Position numbers and translations under genes: made by a program. From an uncultured Opitutia bacterium (GTDB lineage: Bacteria; Verrucomicrobiota; Verrucomicrobiia; Opitutales; Opitutaceae), in assembly GCA_903862955.1 (NCBI GenBank), contig CAIPAH010000018.1, forward strand, positions 19,358 to 83,357: 64,000 bases of DNA, given 5' to 3'. Position 1 is the stretch's first letter; each line of letters opens with the position of its first letter. The notes under the pieces are model-generated. The model saw only the letters and a program-made list of their open reading frames with translations, had not been told where the DNA came from and made no database searches. Below, in pieces: positions 1 to 8,348 of this stretch.

Positions 1-1038
1 GCCATGCAGCGCACACCAGAGTCCCACCGTGCCCAGGGTGGGCAGCTCGCCCAGGCGTTGTTTCGCGAAATCGATGTCGATCTCCCCCGGCTGCAGGTCG
101 ACGTCGGCAAAGACCACGATGCCCGCCGCCGCCGACTCCATGATCTGCGCGCCCCACCCCGCCTCGGCGCCGGCGTAGTAGCGCTCGCGCTTTCCCAGGC
201 CGAGCCGCGTGAGAAACTCGATCAGGTCCGGGAATCGCGCCCGCGAGCAACGAAACGTGTGGTGGTCGTGGTTGCCCCAGCCCAGGCCCAGCGCGTCCTG
301 GCGGCGCCGTTGCACGCGCGCGGCGCGGTTCCGGAATTCCCAGAACGCCCGCTCCTCGGCGAAAAACGACTCGCACGCCACGTCGCGCGGGACCAGCGCC
401 AGCACCGCGTCGAGCACCGCAAAGGCGTGCTTCACGCCGTCAGCGTCGTCCGCAAAATGCCGGCGCCGCGCGCGGAACTGCTCCCGGGCCTTCACCACGG
501 CCGCGGCAAATTCTGGCGCGACCGGTTCCATCGTGAATCCCCGCCAACCCAGCCGTTCCACGGCCTCGAGCCGCGTGCCGTTCTCCTCCGCCACCAGCGC
601 CCGGCGCAACCGCGATCCAAAATCGCCCTGCACGTGCGCGGTGAGGTCATGACGCGCCAGAAAATCCACCAGCGATTCCGGCCGCAGCACGAGCACCGAC
701 GGCCCGCCCTCGCGGCCCGCGCCGGCGCGAAGCAGCACCCGCGGCATCATCGCCCGCGGATGATGCCACACCACCGTCCCCGACGTAGCGGGAACGTTTT
801 CCTCCACGAGGCCCACCGCGCGCAACTCCGCGGCGTGTTCCGGCGCGAGGACGACATGATCGACCCACTCGTAGAAATCCGTGCCGGTCTCGTCCCGCAT
901 CCGCTCCGCGAGGCCACGCGCAAAGGCGTTGCGGGACAGAAACGCCTCGACGTATCGCCGGAGCAACTGCTCCGCCTCGTAGGCAAGCGGCCAGTCAAAC
1001 TCCGGGGCCGGGGAAACAGGGACGAGCGGGGATGCCAT
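1..1038 (-). CDS. Conserved hypothetical protein, 3' end outside the window
   Basis: The minus strand is open from an ATG at 1038 to the window edge (346 codons, no stop), so the gene runs off the left end. The product is acidic and soluble-looking, with no signal peptide or membrane segment. A distinctive stretch near residue 257 reads GLGWGNHDHHTFRCSR, followed by LTRLGLGKRERYYAGAEAG. The histidine-rich motif and the later acidic patch (FADVDLQPGEIDID) could be a metal site of the vicinal-oxygen-chelate kind, but that is only a guess. I do not recognise the family. It lies divergent to the small membrane-protein gene at 1157, and they share a 118-bp gap that should hold both promoters. Confidence 0.6.
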   Translation of the reverse strand, partial: MASPLVPVSPAPEFDWPLAYEAEQLLRRYVEAFLSRNAFARGLAERMRDETGTDFYEWVDHVVLAPEHAAELRAVGLVEENVPATSGTVVWHHPRAMMPRVLLRAGAGREGGPSVLVLRPESLVDFLARHDLTAHVQGDFGSRLRRALVAEENGTRLEAVERLGWRGFTMEPVAPEFAAAVVKAREQFRARRRHFADDADGVKHAFAVLDAVLALVPRDVACESFFAEERAFWEFRNRAARVQRRRQDALGLGWGNHDHHTFRCSRARFPDLIEFLTRLGLGKRERYYAGAEAGWGAQIMESAAAGIVVFADVDLQPGEIDIDFAKQRLGELPTLGTVGLWCALHG

Positions 1039-1156
1039 GGGAAAGTGCGACCGACAGCCCAACTATTGCCGCGTTCCTCTCCGCCGGAGAAGAGAAAACC
1101 GGCCGCGGTGCGCGTTTTCCCTTGGCGGAACCCCGCCGCGCACGTTCGCTGGCGGC

Positions 1157-1651
1157 ATGAGCGACGCCCCGCGCAAACCGCCGAAGCTGGCCAGCGAGCC
1201 CGCGCCGACGGGCCCCGCGGAACCGGAGCCGCCGCGCCGCGATTTTCATTTCAAGCCGACCGAGTTCGAGCGCGCCAATCCGAAGGTTGACGCCACATCC
1301 GGCCCGGGGCCAATCGACGTGGCGCAGCTCTACCGCGCCGCCAACTCCCCCGCCCATCCGCCGACTGCCCCTGCGGCCGCCCCCGCCGAGAACGACGTCC
1401 ACACCATCCTCCGCGCCAACCACGCCGCCAACGAAGCCAAGGGCCTGAACGAAGTCGTGCCGCAAAAGCCGCGGCCCTCCCAGCGCAAGCGCGACTACTG
1501 GCTGCTGCTGATCGCCGGTAACCTGCTCTTCGGCGGGTTCGCCCTGCTCACGCGCGGCAACCCAATGACGCTGGTGTTCGGCTTCAGCGGCATGGTCTTC
1601 TTCACCGTTGGCCTGACCTGGATCATGTGGGGCGTCATGGACAAATACTGA
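1157..1651 (+). CDS. Small membrane protein of unknown function
   Basis: A 164-residue protein. The ATG at 1157 is preferred over an in-frame ATG at 1037 because the latter would overlap the divergent gene and add a basic, non-conserved-looking leader. The first 110 residues are proline- and alanine-rich and probably disordered. The end carries two hydrophobic segments (about residues 117-136 and 140-159: LLLIAGNLLFGGFALL and LVFGFSGMVFFTVGLTWIM), so it is an inner-membrane protein with a long soluble N-terminal tail. No domain is recognised. Confidence 0.6.
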   Translation: MSDAPRKPPKLASEPAPTGPAEPEPPRRDFHFKPTEFERANPKVDATSGPGPIDVAQLYRAANSPAHPPTAPAAAPAENDVHTILRANHAANEAKGLNEVVPQKPRPSQRKRDYWLLLIAGNLLFGGFALLTRGNPMTLVFGFSGMVFFTVGLTWIMWGVMDKY

Positions 1652-1714
1652 GCGCCACCACGGGCTTCAGAAGTGGTATCGGCATCCTGCCGATGTTCGG
1701 TTCCGCCAACCGAC

Positions 1715-2725
1715 TCAACCCCGCCATCCCAGCAGTTCCCACATCAGGATCGCAGCGGCCACGGAGACATTGAGTGACTCGACCTTTCCGCTGCCAGGAA
1801 TCGTCACCAGCCGCGTGCAGTGCGCCGCCACGTCGGGTGCAAGCCCCTGCTCCTCGTTACCCAGGACGAGTGCAATGGGCTTGGGTTTCGGCGTCGCTGA
1901 TCCCACCGGCTTGCCGCTGGCGCCGCCCAGCTTGCCGCCTCGCGTCGCCGCGCCGACCACGTCGTAGCCCGCCGCCGCCAGCTCCCGCGCGAACGCCGCC
2001 AGGCCGGGCACGCGCCAGACTTCGAGGTGTTCAAACCCGCCCTCGGCCACGCGGTGCGCCGCGTCGTTGGGCCGCGCTGCGACTTCGGAGTCCGGGATCA
2101 CGAGCCGCGGCACGCCCAAGAATGCCGCGGTGCGCGCGATCGCGCCGAGATTGTGCGCGTTGCCGATCCGGTCGAGCACGAGGAGTGAATCACCCCGGCG
2201 CGCCCAAGTCTTCAAGTCATCCTCCGTCGGCGTCCGCAACGGCGCCGGCGTCACCACCGCCACGATGCCGCCGTGGTGGATCGAGCCCGCGATTTTTTCG
2301 AGTTCGGCAGGCTCAACGCAGCGATAGATTTTCTTCGCCTGCGCCAGCACCTTCGACATGACGCCCACCTGCCGGCTGCGCTCGTAGTCGAAGAACAGCC
2401 GCTGGATCGACGCCGGGTCGCGCGCAAACCGCGCCCGCACCGCCGCCAGGCCGCAGATTTTCAATTCATCCCTCGCCGGCCCGCTGCGCGAACCCGGCAA
2501 CTCTGGTGCCGTCGCCGCAGAGGGAACCGAGCCTTCGCTTCCCACTGGCCGCGTCGGGACATGCGTCGCCGCGGAAGCCCGCCGATCCGGCGCGCCGCGA
2601 TCTTCCGTCCGGCGGTCGCCGGCCGTCCCGCGCAATCGCACCGGTCCGGCCGGGGCAACGAACTCGCCGCGGTTTTCCGAACGCTGCGGCGTCGGGCGCG
2701 AACCCGGTCGGGAAAAATTGGGCAT
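1715..2725 (-). CDS. TrmH/SpoU-family RNA 2'-O-methyltransferase
   Basis: A 336-residue SPOUT methyltransferase expected to transfer methyl from S-adenosylmethionine to a ribose 2'-OH of rRNA or tRNA. The three SpoU motifs are visible: NAHNLGAIARTAAFLG (motif 1), ALVLGNEEQGL (motif 2) and IPGSGKVESLNVSVAAAIL (motif 3). Upstream is a substrate-binding-like domain (LKICGLAAVRARFARDP onward, ending with HHGGIVAVV). The first 75 residues are rich in Pro, Arg and Ala and look like an unstructured tail. The ATG at 2725 is chosen; an in-frame ATG at 2791 would place translation inside the inverted repeat at 2731-2815. The exact target nucleotide cannot be read from sequence. Confidence 0.85.
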   Translation of the reverse strand: MPNFSRPGSRPTPQRSENRGEFVAPAGPVRLRGTAGDRRTEDRGAPDRRASAATHVPTRPVGSEGSVPSAATAPELPGSRSGPARDELKICGLAAVRARFARDPASIQRLFFDYERSRQVGVMSKVLAQAKKIYRCVEPAELEKIAGSIHHGGIVAVVTPAPLRTPTEDDLKTWARRGDSLLVLDRIGNAHNLGAIARTAAFLGVPRLVIPDSEVAARPNDAAHRVAEGGFEHLEVWRVPGLAAFARELAAAGYDVVGAATRGGKLGGASGKPVGSATPKPKPIALVLGNEEQGLAPDVAAHCTRLVTIPGSGKVESLNVSVAAAILMWELLGWRG

Positions 2726-2730
2726 GTCGC

Positions 2731-2815
2731 CAGTTGAAGGTTGAAAGCCCGAAGTTGAAAGCCCGAACCAAGGGCTGGCCCCGGCGTTCAACGTTCAACC
2801 CGTCACTTTCAACTG
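2731..2815. repeat. Long degenerate intergenic hairpin (GTTGAA-word type)
   Basis: Inverted arms start CAGTTGAAGGTTGAAAG on the left and end CACTTTCAACTG on the right. Both arms are built from repeated GTTGAA/TTCAAC words. It fills the gap between the TrmH-like start and the end of the GxGYxYP gene, and belongs by architecture to the hairpins described elsewhere in the first 22 kb. Confidence 0.65.
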
Positions 2816-2830
2816 ACCGGGAGCCCTACC

Positions 2831-4459
2831 TCAAAACCCCTTGAAATGCTTCGGGTCGTCCGGGTGCTGGTAGCGCGTGACGTAGGTTTGCTTGCTTGCC
2901 GCCAGCTTCATGAAGACGTCGAGCGGCACGACCTCGGTCGGACCAGTCAGCTGCGTGAGTACGTTCACCAGGCTGTTGACGTCGTTCGACTCGCGCACGT
3001 GCACGAGCAGGAAATACGGCCGCACGGGGTTGAGCGCGATGAGCTCGTTGATGTCGGCGACGACTTCCTCGCGCGGACGCCGGGGATCGATGTAGTAGTC
3101 GTAGGAAATCAGCGGCCGCGTGTCGCGCAGGTCGCGCGTGCGGGCCGGGCCGTAGCCGTTGATGAAGCCGATCACGTCGGGGAAATTCGCGTAGTAGCGA
3201 TCCACGGTCTCCTTCGTGAGATCAGCGTTGCCGAGATTTCCGTCGGCGGCGGTGTTGTCCATGATCTCGAACACGCGCTCGTCGAGCTTGGCCATCAGGT
3301 CCGACGCCTCCTTCATCAACGGGCCGAAACGCGCCGCCGGGATGCTGTTGGGATACATGTAGGACGGGCCGGACAGGCCGCCAATGAAGTAGTCGTTGGG
3401 CGTCGCGCTCTCGTGGAAATACTCCAGCGCCGCCGGCGAGAAGTTCACCCAGCCCATGATCGCGCCCCACGCGAGCGGGAGCTTGCCGCGGCCGGGCTTG
3501 GTCCAGACGCCAATGCCGATGCCGTCGGACTGCACAAATGAGAGGTAAACCTTTTCCTGCGGCACCAGCTTCGCGTCCTTCGCGACGTTGTGGTGGTTGG
3601 TAAACGTGAACCCGGGCGTGAAGGAGAACCAGCAGTTGAAGCTCAGGTTGGGCAGGTTGTGCAGGCCTTCCATCTTGTAGCCATAGGTCGAGAGCAGCGT
3701 CGTGTGCTGCTCCTCCGTGTCCTTGCCATACGGATGCCACCCGAACGCCGTGGCGCCGGGATTCAGCTGGGAAAGCAGCTTCCGCTCGAGCGCGAGCTCG
3801 GCGGGAATCTCCGGGTTGGCCGCGAGGTCGTGGAAGAACATTTTCCGCTTTACGCCCCAGTCCGCCATGCCGGGCATCATCACCGCGCCGCGGTGGCCGC
3901 CCATCAGCATGTAGGCGTCCTTGGTGCAGCGCGCCCAGTAACGGTTGACCGCATCCTGGTAAATCTGCGCATCGGTTTGTCCGGTGTAGCGTCCGCGCAG
4001 GTCGTCGATCGGCTTCAGCCCGTGAGCCTGGATCAGCGGGATCAGCTCCTCGCTGACCACGACCGCGTCCTCGAGTCCGGCGATGGTGAACGCAACGTTG
4101 AGTGATGGGCCGACCTTCTTGTCCCAGACGACATAGCCCTTCGGCACGGACTTGAACTGAGTGAGCGCTTCGTCCGCCGTCTTCAGTTCGGTGAACTTCA
4201 CGCCGTGCTTGCGCTGGTAGAACTCGAACAGCGGCTCCGTGATCTCCCACTGGTAGCCCGGCGGGTGGATGATGTAGAACTGGCCGGTCTCGCGGTTCGC
4301 GAGGCCTTGCAGGCTGATGAGCATCGCCTTCTCGGGCAGGCCGCCGGCGACGCGCCAATCGAGGTCGAACCGCATGAAGTAGGCCGCGGCGGGCCCGGCG
4401 CCACGCAGGCCGGCGGCGAGGGAAAGGATCAGGGCGAGGGAAAACAGGATGCGTTTCAT
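2831..4459 (-). CDS. Secreted GxGYxYP-family protein (putative glycoside hydrolase-like)
   Basis: A 542-residue exported protein. Residues 1-26 form a signal peptide (MKRILFSLALILSLAAG...). The family signature near residue 350 reads GGLSGPSYMYPNSIP, close to the GxGYxYP motif that names a family of presumed carbohydrate-active proteins. Another likely active-site stretch is YLSFVQSDGIGIG, followed by WGAIMGWVNFSPAALEYF. It is preceded by a small secreted protein gene ending 4 bp upstream, so the two are probably co-transcribed. Substrate is unknown; biochemical activity for the family is inference, not something visible here. Confidence 0.75.
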   Translation of the reverse strand: MKRILFSLALILSLAAGLRGAGPAAAYFMRFDLDWRVAGGLPEKAMLISLQGLANRETGQFYIIHPPGYQWEITEPLFEFYQRKHGVKFTELKTADEALTQFKSVPKGYVVWDKKVGPSLNVAFTIAGLEDAVVVSEELIPLIQAHGLKPIDDLRGRYTGQTDAQIYQDAVNRYWARCTKDAYMLMGGHRGAVMMPGMADWGVKRKMFFHDLAANPEIPAELALERKLLSQLNPGATAFGWHPYGKDTEEQHTTLLSTYGYKMEGLHNLPNLSFNCWFSFTPGFTFTNHHNVAKDAKLVPQEKVYLSFVQSDGIGIGVWTKPGRGKLPLAWGAIMGWVNFSPAALEYFHESATPNDYFIGGLSGPSYMYPNSIPAARFGPLMKEASDLMAKLDERVFEIMDNTAADGNLGNADLTKETVDRYYANFPDVIGFINGYGPARTRDLRDTRPLISYDYYIDPRRPREEVVADINELIALNPVRPYFLLVHVRESNDVNSLVNVLTQLTGPTEVVPLDVFMKLAASKQTYVTRYQHPDDPKHFKGF

Positions 4460-4463
4460 GGGA

Positions 4464-4997
4464 TTATTTCTTGGCCGCCTCCGCCGGCACCTTCGTGAAA
4501 TGATACACGAGCGGGCGTTCGCGCGTGCTGTGCAGCTCGATCAGGAGGAGTTCCTTCCCGCCTTCCAGCAGTCGATATTCGTCGTAGAGCCGCATCGTCG
4601 TGTTGCCCTGCGAGGTCTCGACCGGCACCAGCGCCTCGATCCGCAGCGTGCGGCCGCCGTCCAGCCAGCCTGCGGTCACGTGCGCGGACTCCTTCGGGCG
4701 CGCGTAAACCGCCATGTGGCGCTGGTCGATGCGGAAGAAATTCGCGAGGTCCGCCGCCAAGGCCGTGTCGACCGTGTTGCTGGCGGTGACGTTCGTCGCA
4801 TGCCAGGTCATGTCGTAGCGCAGCGTCACCTTGCTGCCGTCGAGCGCGATGACGACATCCGCCGTCGACCAGCCGTCGAGGGCCGTGCTGCGCGCGGTAT
4901 TCAGGCGCCAGCGGCCCACGAGTGACGCGTCGCTCGCCCGCGCCGCCAGCGGCAACAGGCAGAGCCCGAGGAGAACTTTCAGGAGTGCAGGTTTCAT
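4464..4997 (-). CDS. Small secreted protein of unknown function
   Basis: A 177-residue protein with a clear signal peptide (MKPALLKVLLGLCLLPLAARA, cleavage before SDAS). The mature part begins LVGRWRLNTARS and is rich in alternating beta-type residues (ADVVIALDGSKVTLRYDMTW), suggesting a small beta-barrel or lipocalin-like fold. The ATG at 4997 is chosen because it starts the signal peptide; longer in-frame starts add charged sequence. It sits 4 bp upstream of the GxGYxYP gene in the same direction and probably works with it in the periplasm or outside the cell. Confidence 0.65.
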   Translation of the reverse strand: MKPALLKVLLGLCLLPLAARASDASLVGRWRLNTARSTALDGWSTADVVIALDGSKVTLRYDMTWHATNVTASNTVDTALAADLANFFRIDQRHMAVYARPKESAHVTAGWLDGGRTLRIEALVPVETSQGNTTMRLYDEYRLLEGGKELLLIELHSTRERPLVYHFTKVPAEAAKK

Positions 4998-5067
4998 GGA
5001 AAAATCCCCACCATGAAGCACGTCCGTCCAGCCAAAGACTAGCCCGAAAGTGAGCCTTCCAATACTC

Positions 5068-5149
5068 CGCCCGCGAATGACGCGAAATTGCGCGAATCTG
5101 GAAGATCCCCGGGTTGGGGATTTGCGTCGATTCGTGTCATTCGCGGGCG
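5068..5149. repeat. Long intergenic hairpin (CGCGAAT-word type) overlapping the rlmM stop codon
   Basis: The left arm CGCCCGCGAATGACGCGAA pairs with the right arm ending GTGTCATTCGCGGGCG. An inner palindrome (ATCCCC...GGGGAT) sits at the tip. The right arm encodes the last residues and the stop codon of rlmM on the minus strand (stop at 5137-5139). The same words recur in the hairpin at 17400-17457. Confidence 0.7.
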
Positions 5150-6168
5150 ACCTCCCCCACCACCGTAAATTCCTCGCGGTCGTGGTAAAGGTGCCGCACG
5201 CGAAAGCCCGGCGCATGCCGCGCGAATGGCGATTCCGGCGAACGCAGTTCCGCGAGCAAGGCGATGGGGTCCACGCGGCCAAACTTCAGGTTGACCACGA
5301 ACCGCCGGCACCAGCCCTGGGCCAGCCACGGCGTCACCAGCTGCTGCAACACGTGATGCGGTTCCTCCACCAAGTCGCAGAACAGCCAGTCAAAACCACC
5401 TGAGGAGGTTTTGCCCTCCGAAGCCTCGGCGAAGGAGGGCGCGAATCTGAACGCATCCTCCAACCGGTGCTCGATCAGCGGGTGGTTCAGCGCGCCGCCC
5501 TTGAGCGGGCCATTGTCGACCGCCACGACGCGCGCGCCCCGCTTGGCCGCGCTGTAGCTCCATCCACCGGGCGCCGCGCCGAGATCGCACACCGTCTCGC
5601 TCTCGGCCGGCTCATGGCCGAGCACGATGTAGGCTTCCTCCACTTTCAAGTAACTCCGCGATGGCGCGAGGTCGTCGTCGGCCATGCGCCGCTGGCCATG
5701 CACGAACGCCTCCCGCGCCACCAGGATCCGGCCGAAGTCGGTGAAATAAACGAACAGCCCCCGCGCCGGCCCGGCGCCGCGCGGCACGTCCCGCATCGCC
5801 AGTTTCGCCACGCGCGACAGCTTCTTCTTGAGCAGCTCCCCGCACGCCGACTCCACCGCCGAGATCCGGCGGCCCAGCCCGGTGATTTCCTGCGGCCCCA
5901 GCCACACGCAGGGCCAGTCCGCGTCCACGCGTTCGCCCTTCAGACTCGTGAAGAAGAACTCCGCCACCCGCGTCGCGAGCGCGTTGACCGACTCGCCCCG
6001 CACCTCGACGGGCGCCCTCAGCTCCAACCAGGGAAACGCCAGGGTCTCATTGAACGCCGCGCCCTCCGTTCGCACCCAACCCGGTCCGGACTCCAGCGCC
6101 GCCGCGCCCGTGGCGGCCAGCTCGCGCCCGAGCAGTGATTCAAATCCGGCCTGACACGTCAGCAACAT
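5137..6168 (-). CDS. rlmM: 23S rRNA 2'-O-ribose methyltransferase RlmM
   Basis: A 343-residue cytoplasmic enzyme expected to 2'-O-methylate the cytidine equivalent to E. coli C2498 of 23S rRNA. An N-terminal THUMP-like part is followed by an FtsJ/RrmJ-type Rossmann domain. SRSYLKVEEAY carries the first catalytic Lys (about 175), CDLGAAPGGWSY binds SAM, VDNGPL follows, FDWLFCDLVEEP gives Asp 265, NLKFG gives Lys 295 and LYHDREEFTVV gives Glu 333, completing a K-D-K-E tetrad. These match the E. coli protein closely from memory. Compared with it there is an extra stretch, SFAEASEGKTSSGG (about 245-258), encoded in part by a palindromic DNA element at 5413-5440. The ATG at 6168 is chosen; upstream in-frame codons overlap the terminator and the next gene. 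Confidence 0.92.
   Translation of the reverse strand: MLLTCQAGFESLLGRELAATGAAALESGPGWVRTEGAAFNETLAFPWLELRAPVEVRGESVNALATRVAEFFFTSLKGERVDADWPCVWLGPQEITGLGRRISAVESACGELLKKKLSRVAKLAMRDVPRGAGPARGLFVYFTDFGRILVAREAFVHGQRRMADDDLAPSRSYLKVEEAYIVLGHEPAESETVCDLGAAPGGWSYSAAKRGARVVAVDNGPLKGGALNHPLIEHRLEDAFRFAPSFAEASEGKTSSGGFDWLFCDLVEEPHHVLQQLVTPWLAQGWCRRFVVNLKFGRVDPIALLAELRSPESPFARHAPGFRVRHLYHDREEFTVVGEVARE
5413..5440. repeat. In-frame palindromic insertion within rlmM
   Basis: GCCCTCC and GGAGGGC form a 7-bp stem, then a GAA/GAA internal loop, then a GCC/GGC inner stem. On the minus strand it encodes the peptide SFAEASEGK at the junction between a beta strand and the catalytic-Asp strand of RlmM, where the E. 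coli protein is about ten residues shorter. It looks like a small palindromic element inserted in frame. Confidence 0.6.
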
Positions 6169-6205
6169 GCCAGCGAACGTGCCCGGGCGTCGCGGCGTCG
6201 CGACA

Positions 6206-6235
6206 CAAAAAAGCCCGGGCGTTTCGGCCCGGGCT
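6206..6235 (-). terminator. Rho-independent terminator of the rhodanese gene
   Basis: Read on the minus strand: stem AGCCCGGGC, loop CGAAAC, stem GCCCGGGCT, then a run of T. It begins about 20 bp after the rhodanese stop and overlaps the region upstream of rlmM. Confidence 0.85.
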
Positions 6236-6254
6236 GGGAAAAGGTAAAACTCGC

Positions 6255-6647
6255 TCAGTTGCTCTTCTCGGTCGGCGCGCCGGACGCCTTCCAACCCGAG
6301 ATACCGGGCGCGAAGTGCTTCACGTTCGTGTAGCCCAGCTTGACCGCGGCGTTCGCGGCGGCCGCATACGCGTGGCACGTCGGGCTGCCGCAGTAGGCCA
6401 CGACCAGCGCGTTCTTGTCCGCCGGCAGCAGCTTGGCGAGCTGGTCCTTGTGGGCGATGTAGTCGATCGCGCCGGGGATGTGGCCGGCCTTGTAGGAGTC
6501 GGTGCCGTTCACATCGAAGATGACGGCGGACTTGCTGGCGATGGCGGCCTGGAGCTCAGGCTGCGAGATATCCGTGACCTTGGCTTGGCCGGCGAACGCG
6601 ACACCGGCGAGAATGACGGAGGCGAAGAGAGCAATGAATTGTTTCAT
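6255..6647 (-). CDS. Exported single-domain rhodanese
   Basis: A 130-residue protein with a signal peptide (MKQFIALFASVILAGVAFA). The mature part is one rhodanese domain: VIFDVNGTDSYKAGHIPGA, then the active-site loop YCGSPTCHA with the catalytic Cys at about 86, ending HFAPGISGWKASG. Such periplasmic domains transfer sulfane sulfur or act in redox handling; the physiological donor is unknown. It is a single-gene unit with its own terminator just downstream. Confidence 0.85.
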   Translation of the reverse strand: MKQFIALFASVILAGVAFAGQAKVTDISQPELQAAIASKSAVIFDVNGTDSYKAGHIPGAIDYIAHKDQLAKLLPADKNALVVAYCGSPTCHAYAAAANAAVKLGYTNVKHFAPGISGWKASGAPTEKSN

Positions 6648-6737
6648 GGGACCGCGAAACTACCAGTCCGCTCACTTTTCGCAAGTCTGGCTCGGAATGC
6701 AGGGCGGGATCGCTGATCCCGCCGTATTATCAACACC

Positions 6738-7520
6738 TTACAACCTCTGCAGATGGAAGCCCCCATCGACGTCGAAGACGGCGCCGGTGGAAAACGGGAA
6801 GCGGTCCTCCGCGATCGCGCGGACGGCCTTGCCGACGTCCGCAGGCTGGCCCCAGCGGCGGATGGGCGTGATGCCCCGCTCATCCTGGAGGATCAGCTTG
6901 TCGTATTTTTCCTTCACGCCGCCCGTCATGTCGGTGGCGATGACGCCGGGGCGGATTTCGTAAACGTTGATGCCGTCATTCGCGAGCCGGTCGGCGAACA
7001 GCTTCGTCATCATCGCGAGCCCGGCCTTCACCATGCAGTAGTCGCCGCGGTTGATCGACGCCGTGTAGACGGAAATGGACGTGATGTTGACGATGCGGCC
7101 CCGGGCACCCTCGGCGTCAGGCGCCTGCTTCAACATCTGCTTCGCCACCAGCTGCGTGAGGAAATACGGTCCCTTGAGGTTGATCGCGTAAAGCCGGTCG
7201 AAGCTCTCCTCGCCCGCGTCGAGCAGGTCGGCGCGCACCTTCGGGGCAACGCCAGCATTGTTCACGAGCAGGTCGATGCGGCCAAATTGCTTCACGGTCT
7301 CGGCCACGAGCCGAGCCCGGTCGGCGGCCACCGCCACGTCGCCCTGCACGATGAAGCCGTCCCCACCCGCCGCCTTCACCAGCGCGAGCGCCTCGGCGGC
7401 CGCCTCGGCGTTGCCGGCGTAGTTGATCGCCACGCGGCAGCCCGCGCGGGCGAGTTCGAGGGCGATGCCACGGCCAATGCCGCGCGATGCGCCGGTGACG
7501 AGAGCGTTTTTCTGGGCCAT
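6738..7520 (-). CDS. SDR-family NAD(P)-dependent 3-ketoacyl-ACP-reductase-like oxidoreductase
   Basis: A 260-residue classical short-chain dehydrogenase. The cofactor motif TGASRGIG is at about 10-17, NNAG at 87-90, and the catalytic triad is Ser (NITSIS, about 148-150), Tyr 161 and Lys 165 (DYCMVK). Two late stretches, [13 protein letters not shown] and [12 protein letters not shown], are typical of the family. The fold is like FabG, but the longer insertion and local context give no fatty-acid genes, so a sugar or polyol substrate is as likely. The ATG at 7520 directly precedes the first beta strand and is preferred over an upstream one at 7601. Confidence 0.85.
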   Translation of the reverse strand: MAQKNALVTGASRGIGRGIALELARAGCRVAINYAGNAEAAAEALALVKAAGGDGFIVQGDVAVAADRARLVAETVKQFGRIDLLVNNAGVAPKVRADLLDAGEESFDRLYAINLKGPYFLTQLVAKQMLKQAPDAEGARGRIVNITSISVYTASINRGDYCMVKAGLAMMTKLFADRLANDGINVYEIRPGVIATDMTGGVKEKYDKLILQDERGITPIRRWGQPADVGKAVRAIAEDRFPFSTGAVFDVDGGFHLQRL

Positions 7521-7678
7521 GGGAAAAGCGAAACGGACCCACCCGCGCCGGGCAACGTTGATTCTCCAGTGCCCTGCTGTTTGGCGCGGCGCGGAGGACA
7601 TCCCAGCAGGGCAATTCGCCCGATCATCGCGAACCGGCGGCGATTTCGTCGGTCAATTACTGCCAACCCATGACACCC

Positions 7679-8161
7679 ATGAAAAAACTCCTCATCGCCC
7701 TTTCCGTCCTCAGCCTCGCCTTCGTCGGCTGCTCCAAGAAGGACACCGACACCGCGGTCGACAAGACCAAGGACGCCGCCAACACCGCGGTGGAAAAGAC
7801 CAAGGAAGTCGCCACCGACGCCAAAAACGCGATCAGCGACAAGCTCACCGAGTGGAAGCTGACGCCCTCCGACATCAAGGCTGACCTCCAGAAGGGCGCC
7901 ACGATCGTCCGCACGAAGACCGTCGCCGCCGGCGAGAAGGTCGCCAGCGTGGCCGACAACGCCCGCATCGTCACCGTCATCAACGGCAAGCTCGTCGCCG
8001 ATCCCGATCTCTCCGCGCTGAAGATCAACGTCGATGCCAACGCCGGTGCGGTCACCCTCAAAGGCACCGCTTCCTCCGAGGCTGCCATCGGCAAGGCCAT
8101 CGCGCTCGCGCTGGACACCGACGGCGTGACGCAGGTCTCGTCCGAGCTCACGGTCAAATAA
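7679..8161 (+). CDS. BON-domain lipoprotein
   Basis: A 160-residue lipoprotein. The signal sequence MKKLLIALSVLSLAFVGC ends in a lipobox (AFVGC). Residues 20-60 carry Lys/Asp-rich helical repeats (VDKTKDAANTAVEKTKEVA) resembling LEA or CsbD-like segments. The C-terminal half is a BON domain (VITVINGKL... NAGAVTLKGTASSEAAIGKA ... GVTQVSSELTV in outline), a fold found in OsmY-like envelope stress proteins that contacts membranes. An ATG three codons upstream at 7670 is an alternative start. Its own strong terminator follows at once, so it is monocistronic. Confidence 0.85.
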   Translation: MKKLLIALSVLSLAFVGCSKKDTDTAVDKTKDAANTAVEKTKEVATDAKNAISDKLTEWKLTPSDIKADLQKGATIVRTKTVAAGEKVASVADNARIVTVINGKLVADPDLSALKINVDANAGAVTLKGTASSEAAIGKAIALALDTDGVTQVSSELTVK

Positions 8162-8184
8162 CCGCCCCGCTCGCAAAGTCTTAA

Positions 8185-8216
8185 CCGGCCAGCCCTTCCC
8201 CGGGCTGGCCTTTTTT
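8185..8216 (+). terminator. Rho-independent terminator of the BON lipoprotein gene
   Basis: Stem GGCCAGCCC, loop TTCCC, stem GGGCTGGCC, then TTTTTT, 24 bp after the stop codon. Confidence 0.9.
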
Positions 8217-8348
8217 GCGTCCGCCGCCGGCCGGAACCCGCCCGGTCGATCCCAGTCATACGCAGTTTGGGATTGGGCATCGGAAGTTTTCTCGTTTGGA
8301 TTCTCCTCCGTCCGTCTGCCCGCACCCCCCGCCGACTTTTCCCTCCCC

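Noticed and set aside
1652..1714. ATCGGCATCCTGCCGAT as a terminator between 1651 and 1715
   Set aside because: The stem is only six base pairs and no T run follows on either strand.
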